From contig JAFLEE010000008.1 in the NCBI GenBank assembly GCA_017302015.1, positions 38,782 through 102,781 of the forward strand: DNA of 64,000 bases, read 5' to 3'. Of this stretch, positions 44,201 to 50,442 are shown piece after piece; position 1 is the stretch's first letter, and every line of letters begins with the position of its first letter. The notes under the pieces were generated by a model. That model did no database searches and was not told the DNA's origin. It saw only the letters and a list, made by a program, of their open reading frames with translations. The translations under genes and the position numbers were made by a program. Source of the DNA: Spirochaetota bacterium (lineage in GTDB: Bacteria > Spirochaetota > UBA12135 > COTS27 > JAFLEE01).

Positions 44201-44975
44201 CTTGAAGCCCGACGCCCCGGTCTTCGCCGCCACGGGCTTCCGAGCGATCCCGGTGGAGGAGATCGGGCTCTACGCCGATCCACTTCGCGCCTCGTGGCCG
44301 GTGGAGAGCCGCCCCGTCTCGCTCCGCGATTGGCGGGAGACCGTCGGCAAAGTGAAGATCCAACCCCATCCCATGGCGCCGCTGGCGGTGAAGAAAATCA
44401 CGGCCGCGCCGTCCCTCGACGGCAAGGCGGCCGCGGGCAAATGGCCCGGGGAGGGCCTCAAATTGAAGGAGACCCCCACGCGGGAAGCGATCAAGGGCGC
44501 CCCCGCCGCCGCCTGGATCGCCCATGACGGGAAGACCCTCTTCGTCGCCGTGCGCGTCCCCCTCGCCGACAAATCCAAAATGAAGGCGGGGAAAATCTGG
44601 GGCCAGAACGACGGCCTCGAGATCTGCCTGCGCGACGAGAATAACCTCGCCGTCGGCCAAAGATCCCCCACGTTCGTGCTCCAGGGCTTCACCGGGGGCG
44701 AGTTCCAGGGCGCCGGCCACCCCGATGAAGACGCCCAAAAAGAGAATAAGGCCCTCGCCCAGGCCAGCCGCTACGTCGCCGCCGTGGGGAGCGACGCCTG
44801 GACCTGCGAGTGGGCGATCCCCTTGGAAGGCCTCGGGTTGAAGTACGCGGCCAAGCTGCGCCTGCAATTCAATATCGGGATTCGACGGACCGACACCGAC
44901 GATTGGATCGCCCTCGCCGGCGCCATGGGGGCCAATTTCCAATTGGATAACGCGGCGGTGCTGGTCTTGGAGTGA
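41217..44975 (+). CDS. Secreted LamG / parallel beta-helix / CBM9-like protein (paralog 3 of 3)
   Basis: 1252 residues, GAGGAG before ATG 41217, signal peptide FPALLALVLLVASAPAA. LamG domain at about 25-240 (LLLHWSFDEGSGETTRDSSP, MDEVKIWRRAVAKEEV). Residues about 250-365 are helical and TPR-like (AGKLAAARAEFSKAL, KNFPMARAEYEKIQ), absent from the other two paralogs. The beta helix follows (APDGNDGNEGSQAKPVASLQKA, LARWPN, GEWYLDRGRGLLYFYPP, VQESDDQGAMENFRNP), then a CBM9-like end (APSLDGKAAAGKW). The TPR insert suggests docking to another protein. Confidence 0.8.
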   Translation: MTRRFPALLALVLLVASAPAAPVDQDLLLHWSFDEGSGETTRDSSPNGLVGRMKAAWAEDGIGKAARFDGTGGAIVSTALPEDKRFGKSSWTFLAWVKPSQFTIDDKQNQRRIFAYGKYPDAYLVIDINGSGQVINYFCYKNEAGKVVSAGGGASARLALGEWAQIAFVCDREANQIRIYINSQPQGETDLPNGWAGDFSLTSEFTVGSGWHNYMGLMDEVKIWRRAVAKEEVRSEFNALKGGFKISESAEAASIDLRETLKESLAAGSKAWAAGKLAAARAEFSKALATKGAPEGWRSYVHLRLAQSFASEKNFPMARAEYEKIQKEAAYPEVHRTEAAELAQEMDRLSKGLPARDPAASRTRIPVMERFAGQVWVAPDGNDGNEGSQAKPVASLQKAQELLRALKAKTVGGALAVTLKPGEYKITKPLVLTGGDSGSEKSPIVWRAEKPGTAVLYGGARIRDWKFVSDRAVLDRLPAESRGKVMVTDLKAQGISQYGELKVRGFGQPPSPPTLELYFNGKAQTLARWPNAGFVPLKKLVDGGKVEAQQPSIIEYDSDRHARWTKAEEPWLFGYFKYLWADATIKVTAINPGDKTLTMAQAYKYGGTGMENKQGIIYYAFNLLEEIDQPGEWYLDRGRGLLYFYPPADLSRSQVELGMFDGTVISLDQVSYVRLEGLTLDLARFNGIQIVDGTHNLVAGCTVKRMAGNGVSILGGSDSGLFGCDLHTLGRRAVELIGGDRATLARGRHFVENCSLHDFGRIDRTYTPAIQLEGVGNRVAHNLMYDCPSSVMRIEGNDHLIEFNQVHSAVQESDDQGAMENFRNPTYRGVVFRFNQFSHNGKTGSETAMHGQAAIRFDDAISGMLVYGNIFYRSANGHFGGVQINSGRDNLIDNNIFADCKQGVSGGWNSGNSVWKMIREGKKPADFYTDKRYLDRYPAIARMMEEPGMNAVWRNLFWRCGKVVTGNRATLDLMENAVYTNGDPGFVDAEKGDFRLKPDAPVFAATGFRAIPVEEIGLYADPLRASWPVESRPVSLRDWRETVGKVKIQPHPMAPLAVKKITAAPSLDGKAAAGKWPGEGLKLKETPTREAIKGAPAAAWIAHDGKTLFVAVRVPLADKSKMKAGKIWGQNDGLEICLRDENNLAVGQRSPTFVLQGFTGGEFQGAGHPDEDAQKENKALAQASRYVAAVGSDAWTCEWAIPLEGLGLKYAAKLRLQFNIGIRRTDTDDWIALAGAMGANFQLDNAAVLVLE

Positions 44976-44979
44976 AACG

Positions 44980-45211
44980 CTAGCGCGCCAGGCCCGGATC
45001 CGGCGTGAGTTCGGTGAAGAACGCCCGGTGGCGGGCCGGCTCGAGTTCCATCCCCGAGGACGAGAGCGCCGCCCGAAGGCGACCGATCTCCAGGGCGGAA
45101 AACGCCGCGCACCCGTCCATCGCCGCCAGGGCCGCCGGCGGTGCCGCCCCCGCAGACGACCAGATCGCACGCATAGGCTTTGTGGGGTTTCTCGGCAAGC
45201 AATTCCGGCAT
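44980..45211 (-). pseudogene. Remnant of an FAD-dependent oxidoreductase
   Basis: From ATG 45211 (GGGAG upstream) the minus strand reads PELLAEKPHKAYACDLVVCGGGTAG, a typical N-terminus of the FAD_oxidored family with its GGGxxG loop. The frame then breaks. In another frame the sequence continues AALAAMDGCAAFSALEIGRL and RAALSSSGMELEPAR to a TAG at 44980, which resembles the C-terminal end of the same family. About 400 central residues are missing and a frameshift joins the ends, so this is a decayed gene. Confidence 0.6.
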
Positions 45212-45287
45212 GGGGCGCTCCCGCCGAGGGCCATCCGCCCGGTCGGCATGAAGGAAGCATCGTCCATGGGCGCCCATGGAATGGTCA

Positions 45288-45352
45288 TTTTTTAGACATC
45301 CAAAATCAATTTTTAAGACAAATTGGCGCTATTCCATGAATATCACCATACT
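45288..45352 (+). promoter_or_regulatory. AraC-type tandem sites and promoter of the AraC gene
   Basis: TTTTTTAGACA (45288-45298) and TTTTTAAGACA (45310-45320) place AGACA 22 bp apart. TTGGCG (45323-45328), an 18-bp spacer and CATACT (45347-45352) follow. The ATG at 45361 is only eight bases after the -10. Confidence 0.5.
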
Positions 45353-45360
45353 TAGACGAC

Positions 45361-46185
45361 ATGATGCTCGACCCCTTCCTGAAATCCCAGCCCGCACGCT
45401 ATCGGCACGAACTCCCGTCCTGCGAGGCGTCCTATTGGATCTTCGTCCGTGAGGGGCGCTTGCACCTGGAGACGCCGGGGGGACGTTGGGCCGCCGGTGG
45501 CGGGATGGGGGTGGTCCTTCCGAAAGGCTCGAAGGCGACCTTATGGACGGGCGAGCGCCGGGGCTACCGCGGGGTGAGCCTCACGGTGCTGGGCGAAACG
45601 GGGGCGCCCGATAGGGCGCGGATCCTCCCCCTGAGCGAAGAACTCCGCATGCTCGTCGATCTGCTCCACAGCGCGCTCTCGCGGCCCGGGGAGCGCTCCG
45701 TCGTCTACCTCCGCCATCTCGCCAGCGCCCTCCTCCTGGCGGCCCGCGGGCGAACGGAAGATTCCTCCGAGGGCGATGCGCCCTCTTACGCCCAGCATGT
45801 CGTTTCCCGCATGGAAGGGGCCCTCACGGCGAGCGTCTACGGCGGCCAGGATCTCGGACCCCTCTTGGGCGGGCTCGGCCTCTCCCCCAGGCAATGCGCG
45901 CGGCTTTTCGAAGCCCGCCATGGGTGCTCGCCGAAAGCCTGGCAACTCCGCCTCAAACTCGCGGATGCCAAACGTTGGCTCTCCGATCCCGACACCCATG
46001 TGGGCACCGTGGCCGCGGAACTCGGTTTCGCCTCGCCCCAGCATTTCGCCGCCTTCTTCCGCAGGCAGACGGGCCAAACCCCGCGGGCATGGCGGTCGAA
46101 CCCGGACCGCCCGGAGGGCGCCCGCTCCAAGCAGGGCGGGGCGCGCCCCGGCGGTGTTTCCGCGGGAGAGCCCCCGCATACCTAG
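45361..46185 (+). CDS. AraC family transcriptional regulator
   Basis: 274 residues starting ATG-ATG at 45361, with no ribosome binding site and a -10 element only eight bases upstream, so the message may be leaderless. The N-terminal part is a divergent sensor. The C-terminal domain contains LGPLLGGLGLSPRQCARLFEA and VGTVAAELGFASPQHFAAFFRRQTGQTPRAWR. Its own upstream AGACA repeats suggest autoregulation. The neighbouring target may have been the oxidoreductase now reduced to a remnant. Confidence 0.87.
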   Translation: MMLDPFLKSQPARYRHELPSCEASYWIFVREGRLHLETPGGRWAAGGGMGVVLPKGSKATLWTGERRGYRGVSLTVLGETGAPDRARILPLSEELRMLVDLLHSALSRPGERSVVYLRHLASALLLAARGRTEDSSEGDAPSYAQHVVSRMEGALTASVYGGQDLGPLLGGLGLSPRQCARLFEARHGCSPKAWQLRLKLADAKRWLSDPDTHVGTVAAELGFASPQHFAAFFRRQTGQTPRAWRSNPDRPEGARSKQGGARPGGVSAGEPPHT

Positions 46186-46248
46186 GGCCGCCGGTGTGGA
46201 GAGCGATCGGTAATAGCGACCGCGTGACGGGGCGATCGCCGCGGCGCC

Positions 46249-46734
46249 TCAGCCGCCGCCGTGGGCCAGATAAGCCTCGACGGAAAGCAGGTTATTGCCG
46301 GCTTTCTTCGTGATGGCGAGTTTCGACTCGGCGGTCGCGATCTCTTCCACCTGCTCCTGCACGAACCATTGGAGGAATTGCTGGGCCGAATGGCATTTTT
46401 CGGAGAGGGCGAGATCGACGAGGGCGTGGATCTGATTCGTGGTGCGCACTTCGGCGTCGTAGGCCGACTGCACGGCCTCGAGGGCGTTGGCGAACTTGTT
46501 CTGGGGGGCGCTCGTCGCCTGGATCTCCACCGCGGCGCCGCTATCGATCAGGAACTTGGTGAAACGAGAGGCGTGGTCGCGCTCTTCCTCGGCCTGCTTG
46601 GCGTAGAAGCCGGCGAGCAGGCGCAGATTCTCGACGGAGAAATAATTGGCGATGGCGGTGTACTGCAGGTAATTGCTGTACTCCTGGGTGATCTGGCGGT
46701 TGAACGCTTGGACGACTTTTTCGGTGATGAACAT
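46249..46734 (-). CDS. ftnA: Ferritin (non-haem)
   Basis: 161 residues from ATG 46734, GGGGG upstream. A four-helix bundle with iron ligands Glu18 (ITQEYSNYLQY), Glu51 and His54 (QAEEERDHASRF), and later Glu in QWFVQEQVEEIATAE, which is the FtnA ferroxidase pattern; no haem-binding Met typical of bacterioferritin is evident. It oxidises and stores iron in a 24-subunit shell in the cytoplasm. It has a near-consensus promoter. Confidence 0.92.
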   Translation of the reverse strand: MFITEKVVQAFNRQITQEYSNYLQYTAIANYFSVENLRLLAGFYAKQAEEERDHASRFTKFLIDSGAAVEIQATSAPQNKFANALEAVQSAYDAEVRTTNQIHALVDLALSEKCHSAQQFLQWFVQEQVEEIATAESKLAITKKAGNNLLSVEAYLAHGGG

Positions 46735-46753
46735 GCTGCCCCCGTGGTGGAGG

Positions 46754-46782
46754 ATTATAGAGGGGATCGATCCTCGGGTCAA
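46754..46782 (-). promoter_or_regulatory. Ferritin promoter
   Basis: On the minus strand TTGACC (46777-46782), a 17-bp spacer and TATAAT (46754-46759), a near-perfect housekeeping promoter. Confidence 0.8.
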
Positions 46783-46880
46783 CCGTGGATGCCGTCGGCG
46801 CCCCTTTTCGGGGCCGGTGCCCGTTGGGAATGGGCGCGAGGCCGACTCCTGGAGGACCCGCCGGAAAGCGCCTCCCACCA

Positions 46881-46951
46881 TTGATTTTCCCCGCGTCCGG
46901 GTTAGATTCCACGGGGGCCTCCGCCGGGGGCCCCGGGGCCCGGAGGGCCCC
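46881..46951 (+). promoter_or_regulatory. Redoxin promoter with a strong hairpin at the message 5' end
   Basis: TTGATT (46881-46886), a 16-bp spacer and TAGATT (46903-46908). GGGGCCTCCG (46914-46923) pairs with CGGAGGGCCCC (46941-46951) with one bulge, so the transcript should begin almost exactly with a hairpin. Confidence 0.55.
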
Positions 46952-47003
46952 GAGAAGACGCCGCGGCACGAGGCCGCGAATGGGCGCTTCCCCGGAGATC
47001 CCG

Positions 47004-47597
47004 ATGATCCGCATCCTACCGTTCCTGCTCTTGGCCGCTTCCATCGCCTCGGGCCAGTCCCTCGTGGGCAAGGCCGCCCCGGCCTTCAGCCTGAAGGACA
47101 GCGCTGGCAAAACCAGGAGCCTGGCCGAGTTCAAGGGCAAGTACATCGTCCTCGAGTGGTACAACAAAGATTGCCCCTTCGTGCGCAAGCATTACGACGG
47201 GGGCCATATGCAGGGGCTCCAAAAAGCCTGGAAGGAGAAGGGCGTCATTTGGCTCTCGATCGTCTCCTCCGCCGCCGGCAAGCAGGGCCACCTCGCCCCC
47301 GCCGAGGCCCAGGCCCTCCTGGGAAAATCGGTGTTCTCCGAGGCCATCCTCCTCGACGCATCCGGCGCCGTCGGCCGCGCCTACGGGGCCAAGACGACCC
47401 CCACCATGGTCATCATCGACCCCAAGGGCGTCGTGGCCAGTATCGGCGCCATCGACGACCGGCGCAGCGCGAAGGTCGAAGACGTTCCGGGGGCCCTCAA
47501 TTACGTCTCCGCCAACCTCACCGCGCTCCTCGCCGGGAAGGCCGCGCCCCACCCCGACACCCCGTCCTACGGGTGCGGCGTGAAATACGCGGACTGA
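47004..47597 (+). CDS. Secreted redoxin (AhpC/TSA-like thioredoxin-fold) protein
   Basis: 197 residues from ATG 47004, preceded by GGAG. Signal peptide at 1-17 (IRILPFLLLAASIASG). VGKAAPAFSLKDSAGKTRSL opens the redoxin fold; EWYNKDCPFVRKHY carries the single active Cys57 in the place of CxxC, a pattern shared by a known group of periplasmic redoxins. Cys191 near the C-terminus could act as resolving Cys. Role in peroxide reduction or thiol redox outside the cytoplasm is inferred. Confidence 0.82.
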   Translation: MIRILPFLLLAASIASGQSLVGKAAPAFSLKDSAGKTRSLAEFKGKYIVLEWYNKDCPFVRKHYDGGHMQGLQKAWKEKGVIWLSIVSSAAGKQGHLAPAEAQALLGKSVFSEAILLDASGAVGRAYGAKTTPTMVIIDPKGVVASIGAIDDRRSAKVEDVPGALNYVSANLTALLAGKAAPHPDTPSYGCGVKYAD

Positions 47598-47737
47598 CCC
47601 TGCGGCTCGGCGAACGAAGCCCTGATCGCGACCTCCCGGTCTTTTCCATACGGGGCGTCAAGGACTTGGAAGACCCCGAGGGCCACGGTCCCCGACGACG
47701 GGTTTCCCAATCGGTCTGCGCCGTGGGCTCTCCTGGT

Positions 47738-47765
47738 TTGACTGATTCGCGTACGAGGCTATAAT
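47738..47765 (+). promoter_or_regulatory. Promoter of the cyclase-domain gene
   Basis: TTGACT (47738-47743), a 16-bp spacer and TATAAT (47760-47765). The 5' leader is about 110 bases; I see no riboswitch signature in it. Confidence 0.75.
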
Positions 47766-47884
47766 CCCCCCGGATCGCGAGATCCAAAACTGCCGAACGG
47801 GGTCCTCGGGCCCCCAGGTCGGCGAGGCTTCCATTTTCTGGCGGACTTCGGGCCGTCGACACACGTTCACGAATAGGAGCGCCC

Positions 47885-48412
47885 ATGCCTTCCATGATCC
47901 CCCGCCGGGAATCCCGGCTCATCGCCTTCCTCGACCTCACCCAATTCTCCCGGGCCGTGCACGGCCTGGAACCCGAGGCGGTCTTCGCCTTCCTGCAGGA
48001 TTATTACGCCCAGGTCGCCGCGGAGATCGGGCCGTCCGGGGGGCGCATCATCAAATGCATCGGGGATGCGCTCCTTTGCGATTGGCCCGAGGCTTCGGTG
48101 GATGCCGGGGTCCGCGGCCTCCTCGACCTCCGCGACTTCGTCGCCGCTTCCATGAAGAAGCGGGCGAAGCCCTGCAAGCTCGACGTGAAGGCCCATTTCG
48201 GCGAAGTGGCCGTGGGACCCATGGGCGCGCCGGGCGAGGAACGGGAGGATGTCATCGGCGAGACGGTCAATATCGCCGCCATGCTCAAATCCGCGGGGTT
48301 CGCCGTGACGGCCGAAGTCTTCCGCAAGCTCAAACCCGAGACGCGCAAACTCCTCAAGAAGCACACCCCGCCCATCACCTACATCCCCCTGGAAGACCCC
48401 CATCGGGACTAG
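47885..48412 (+). CDS. Stand-alone class III adenylate/guanylate cyclase domain protein
   Basis: 175 residues, AGGAG before ATG 47885. AFLDLTQFS (Asp17) and KCIGDALLCDWP (Asp61) give both metal-binding aspartates, and GETVNIAAML gives the conserved Asn. The transition-state Arg of the usual VNxAxRL motif is replaced by Met, so cyclase activity is doubtful. It has no sensor or membrane domain. It may bind nucleotide without catalysis or act as a subunit. The TerC gene begins 93 bases downstream. Confidence 0.78.
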   Translation: MPSMIPRRESRLIAFLDLTQFSRAVHGLEPEAVFAFLQDYYAQVAAEIGPSGGRIIKCIGDALLCDWPEASVDAGVRGLLDLRDFVAASMKKRAKPCKLDVKAHFGEVAVGPMGAPGEEREDVIGETVNIAAMLKSAGFAVTAEVFRKLKPETRKLLKKHTPPITYIPLEDPHRD

Positions 48413-48505
48413 AACCCCGATCCCTGCGCGCTCCGATGCCCGCGCGGGGAGAGGGACCGGCAACCGATGAAACCCCGTTTGAATGAAGTGTAAAAGGATG
48501 AAGCC

Positions 48506-49513
48506 ATGATGATCACCGTCTGGATCGGTTTTCTCGCGTTCGTGCTCCTGCTCTTGGCGCTGGATTTGGGCGTCTTCCACCGTACGGCGAAGGAAGTGCA
48601 CCCGAAGGAGGCCTTGGCCTGGTCCGCGGTCTGGATCGCGATCGGGCTTTCGTTCGCGGTGTTCGTCTTCTTCGGCTACGAGAACAAGTGGTTCGGCATG
48701 GGCACCGGGGTCGACCCCGTGGACGGCGTCGTCAACGGGGGCGCCGTCGCCACGGAGAAGTACCTGACGGGCTACGTGGTGGAAAAATCACTGAGCATCG
48801 ACAATATCTTCGTGATCGCCATGCTCTTCTCCTTCTTCGCCGTGCCGGGCCGCCTGCAGCACCGCGTGCTGTTCTGGGGCGTCTTGGGGGCCCTGGTGAT
48901 GCGCGGCCTGATGATCGTCGCCGGCGCCCGCCTCATCGCCGAGTTCCACTGGGTCCTCTACCTGTTCGCCGCCTTCCTCATCCTCACCGCCCTCAAGATG
49001 CTCTTCACGAAGGAGGGGCCCCGCGATCCCAGCCGCAATATCGTCGTACGGATCATCAAGCGCTTCCTGCCCGTCTCGAGCGAGTACCACGGCGACCGCT
49101 TCCTGGTCCGCGGCCCGACCCCCCGCTCCTTCCTGCTCACTCCGTTGGCCGTCGCCTTGATCCTCGTGGAGACCACCGACTTGATCTTCGCGGTCGACAG
49201 CATCCCCGCCATCTTCGCCATCACGGCCGATCCGTTCCTCGTCTTCACGAGCAACGTCTTCGCCATCCTGGGGCTGCGCTCCCTCTACTTCGCCCTGGCC
49301 GGCATGATCCAGAAATTCCGCTACCTGAAGACGGCCCTGGCCCTCGTGCTCCTCTTGGTGGGCTTCAAGATGATCTTCGCGGGGTGGTTGAAATCCGTCC
49401 TCGGCGACCGCTTCAACTTGATCATCCTCCTGGGCGTGCTGGCCATCCTGGCGGGCGGCGTCGTCGCCTCCCTCTACGCCGACCGGAAGGCGGGGACGGC
49501 CCGTGGGAACTGA
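48506..49513 (+). CDS. TerC/Alx family integral membrane protein
   Basis: 335 residues, AAGGA before ATG 48506. About nine hydrophobic helices. EKSLSIDNIFVIAMLF and VETTDLIFAVDSIPAIFAIT carry the paired acidic residues in membrane helices that define the family. Members export manganese or other metals, and some supply metal to exoenzymes. The 93-bp leader has a GC-rich hairpin but no convincing yybP-ykoY manganese riboswitch core. The stop overlaps the GTG of the next gene. Confidence 0.9.
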   Translation: MMITVWIGFLAFVLLLLALDLGVFHRTAKEVHPKEALAWSAVWIAIGLSFAVFVFFGYENKWFGMGTGVDPVDGVVNGGAVATEKYLTGYVVEKSLSIDNIFVIAMLFSFFAVPGRLQHRVLFWGVLGALVMRGLMIVAGARLIAEFHWVLYLFAAFLILTALKMLFTKEGPRDPSRNIVVRIIKRFLPVSSEYHGDRFLVRGPTPRSFLLTPLAVALILVETTDLIFAVDSIPAIFAITADPFLVFTSNVFAILGLRSLYFALAGMIQKFRYLKTALALVLLLVGFKMIFAGWLKSVLGDRFNLIILLGVLAILAGGVVASLYADRKAGTARGN

Positions 49514-50249
49514 AGGCGAAAACGGCCACGGTCGGCCGCTCCAAGACCGCGTCATCCTCGTCACCGGCGCCAGCCGGGGCATCGGAAAAGCCATCGCGAA
49601 GCGCCTGGCCATCGGGGGCGCCCGCCTCGCCCTCGTGGGCCGCGGCCTCCGGGGATTGGAAGAGGCCTCCCGCGAACTCGGGCCAACCGGGGGGGAGGCC
49701 CTCCTCCTTCCCTACGATCTCACCGAGGCCTCCTCCTACCCGCGCATCCTCAAGGCGATCCTCGAACGTTGGGGCAGGCTCGACGCCCTGGTGAATAACG
49801 CCGGCATCGCCGAGACGGCCCCCTTCGAATCGGAGACCCCCGACGCGTGGGATCGCCTCCTGGCCGTCAACGCCCGGGCCCCCTTCTTCCTCACCCAGGC
49901 CGTCCTCCCCGAACTCCGCAAAACGAAGGGGCGCATCGTGAACATCGCCTCGGTCGTCGCCCACACCGGCTATGCCCAGCAGGCGGCCTATTCGGCCTCC
50001 AAGCACGCGCTCTTGGGATGGACGAAGGCCCTCGCCCGGGAACTCGTCTCCGACGGGGTGCGCGTGCACATTATCGCCCCCGGGGGCGTCGCCACCGAGA
50101 TGGTTTCGCGCATGCGCCCCGATATCCGCCCCGAAGAACTCATCCAGCCCGAAGAGGTGGCCGAGGCGGTGGCGTACCTGCTTTCCATGAACGGCCGGGG
50201 GGTGGTGGATGAGATCCAATTGCGCCGCGCGGATAAAACGCCTTTTTAA
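49503..50249 (+). CDS. Short-chain dehydrogenase/reductase
   Basis: 248 residues from GTG 49503, overlapping the TerC stop by 11 bases. VILVTGASRGIGKAIA is the TGxxxGxG cofactor loop, LVNNAGIAET the NNAG motif, and YSASK the catalytic Tyr/Lys; the Ser is in NIASVVAH. IIAPGGVATEM follows. The reaction is NAD(P)-dependent ketone/alcohol conversion on an unknown substrate, with 3-oxoacyl-ACP reductase and sugar dehydrogenase relatives. Overlap suggests cotranscription with TerC. Confidence 0.88.
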   Translation: MGTEGENGHGRPLQDRVILVTGASRGIGKAIAKRLAIGGARLALVGRGLRGLEEASRELGPTGGEALLLPYDLTEASSYPRILKAILERWGRLDALVNNAGIAETAPFESETPDAWDRLLAVNARAPFFLTQAVLPELRKTKGRIVNIASVVAHTGYAQQAAYSASKHALLGWTKALARELVSDGVRVHIIAPGGVATEMVSRMRPDIRPEELIQPEEVAEAVAYLLSMNGRGVVDEIQLRRADKTPF

Positions 50250-50304
50250 GGCGCCATCCGCTTTCCCTCCTCTACAGAGAAGATAAAGAAATAAATTTTA
50301 TTTT

Positions 50305-50326
50305 GTTTAGGTTGGAAACATATGAT
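50305..50326 (+). promoter_or_regulatory. AT-rich promoter region of the GH123-like gene
   Basis: GTTTAGGTTGGAAAC (50305-50319), a partial dyad, abuts TATGAT (50321-50326). TTAGGTT is also present in the GntR promoter at 57439-57445. Confidence 0.4.
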
Positions 50327-50442
50327 ACTCTAGCGGAAGACCGCCAACCCGGGCCGAAATCGCCGGCATCCTCCCGCGGGGAATGCCAAGATCTCGCACG
50401 GCGCGACGGGAACTTCCCCACGCCACGCGAACAGGAGTTGCC

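Larger units (their letters stand above)
44976..45360. other. Intergenic region with a gene remnant and AraC-type sites
   Basis: Holds the oxidoreductase remnant at 44980-45211 and the promoter/operator at 45288-45352 of the AraC gene. Nothing else is supported. Confidence 0.5.

Noticed and set aside
48413-48505. Manganese (yybP-ykoY) riboswitch before the TerC gene
   Set aside because: TerC genes often carry one, but the 93-bp gap shows only a GC hairpin and not the conserved metal-binding loops.
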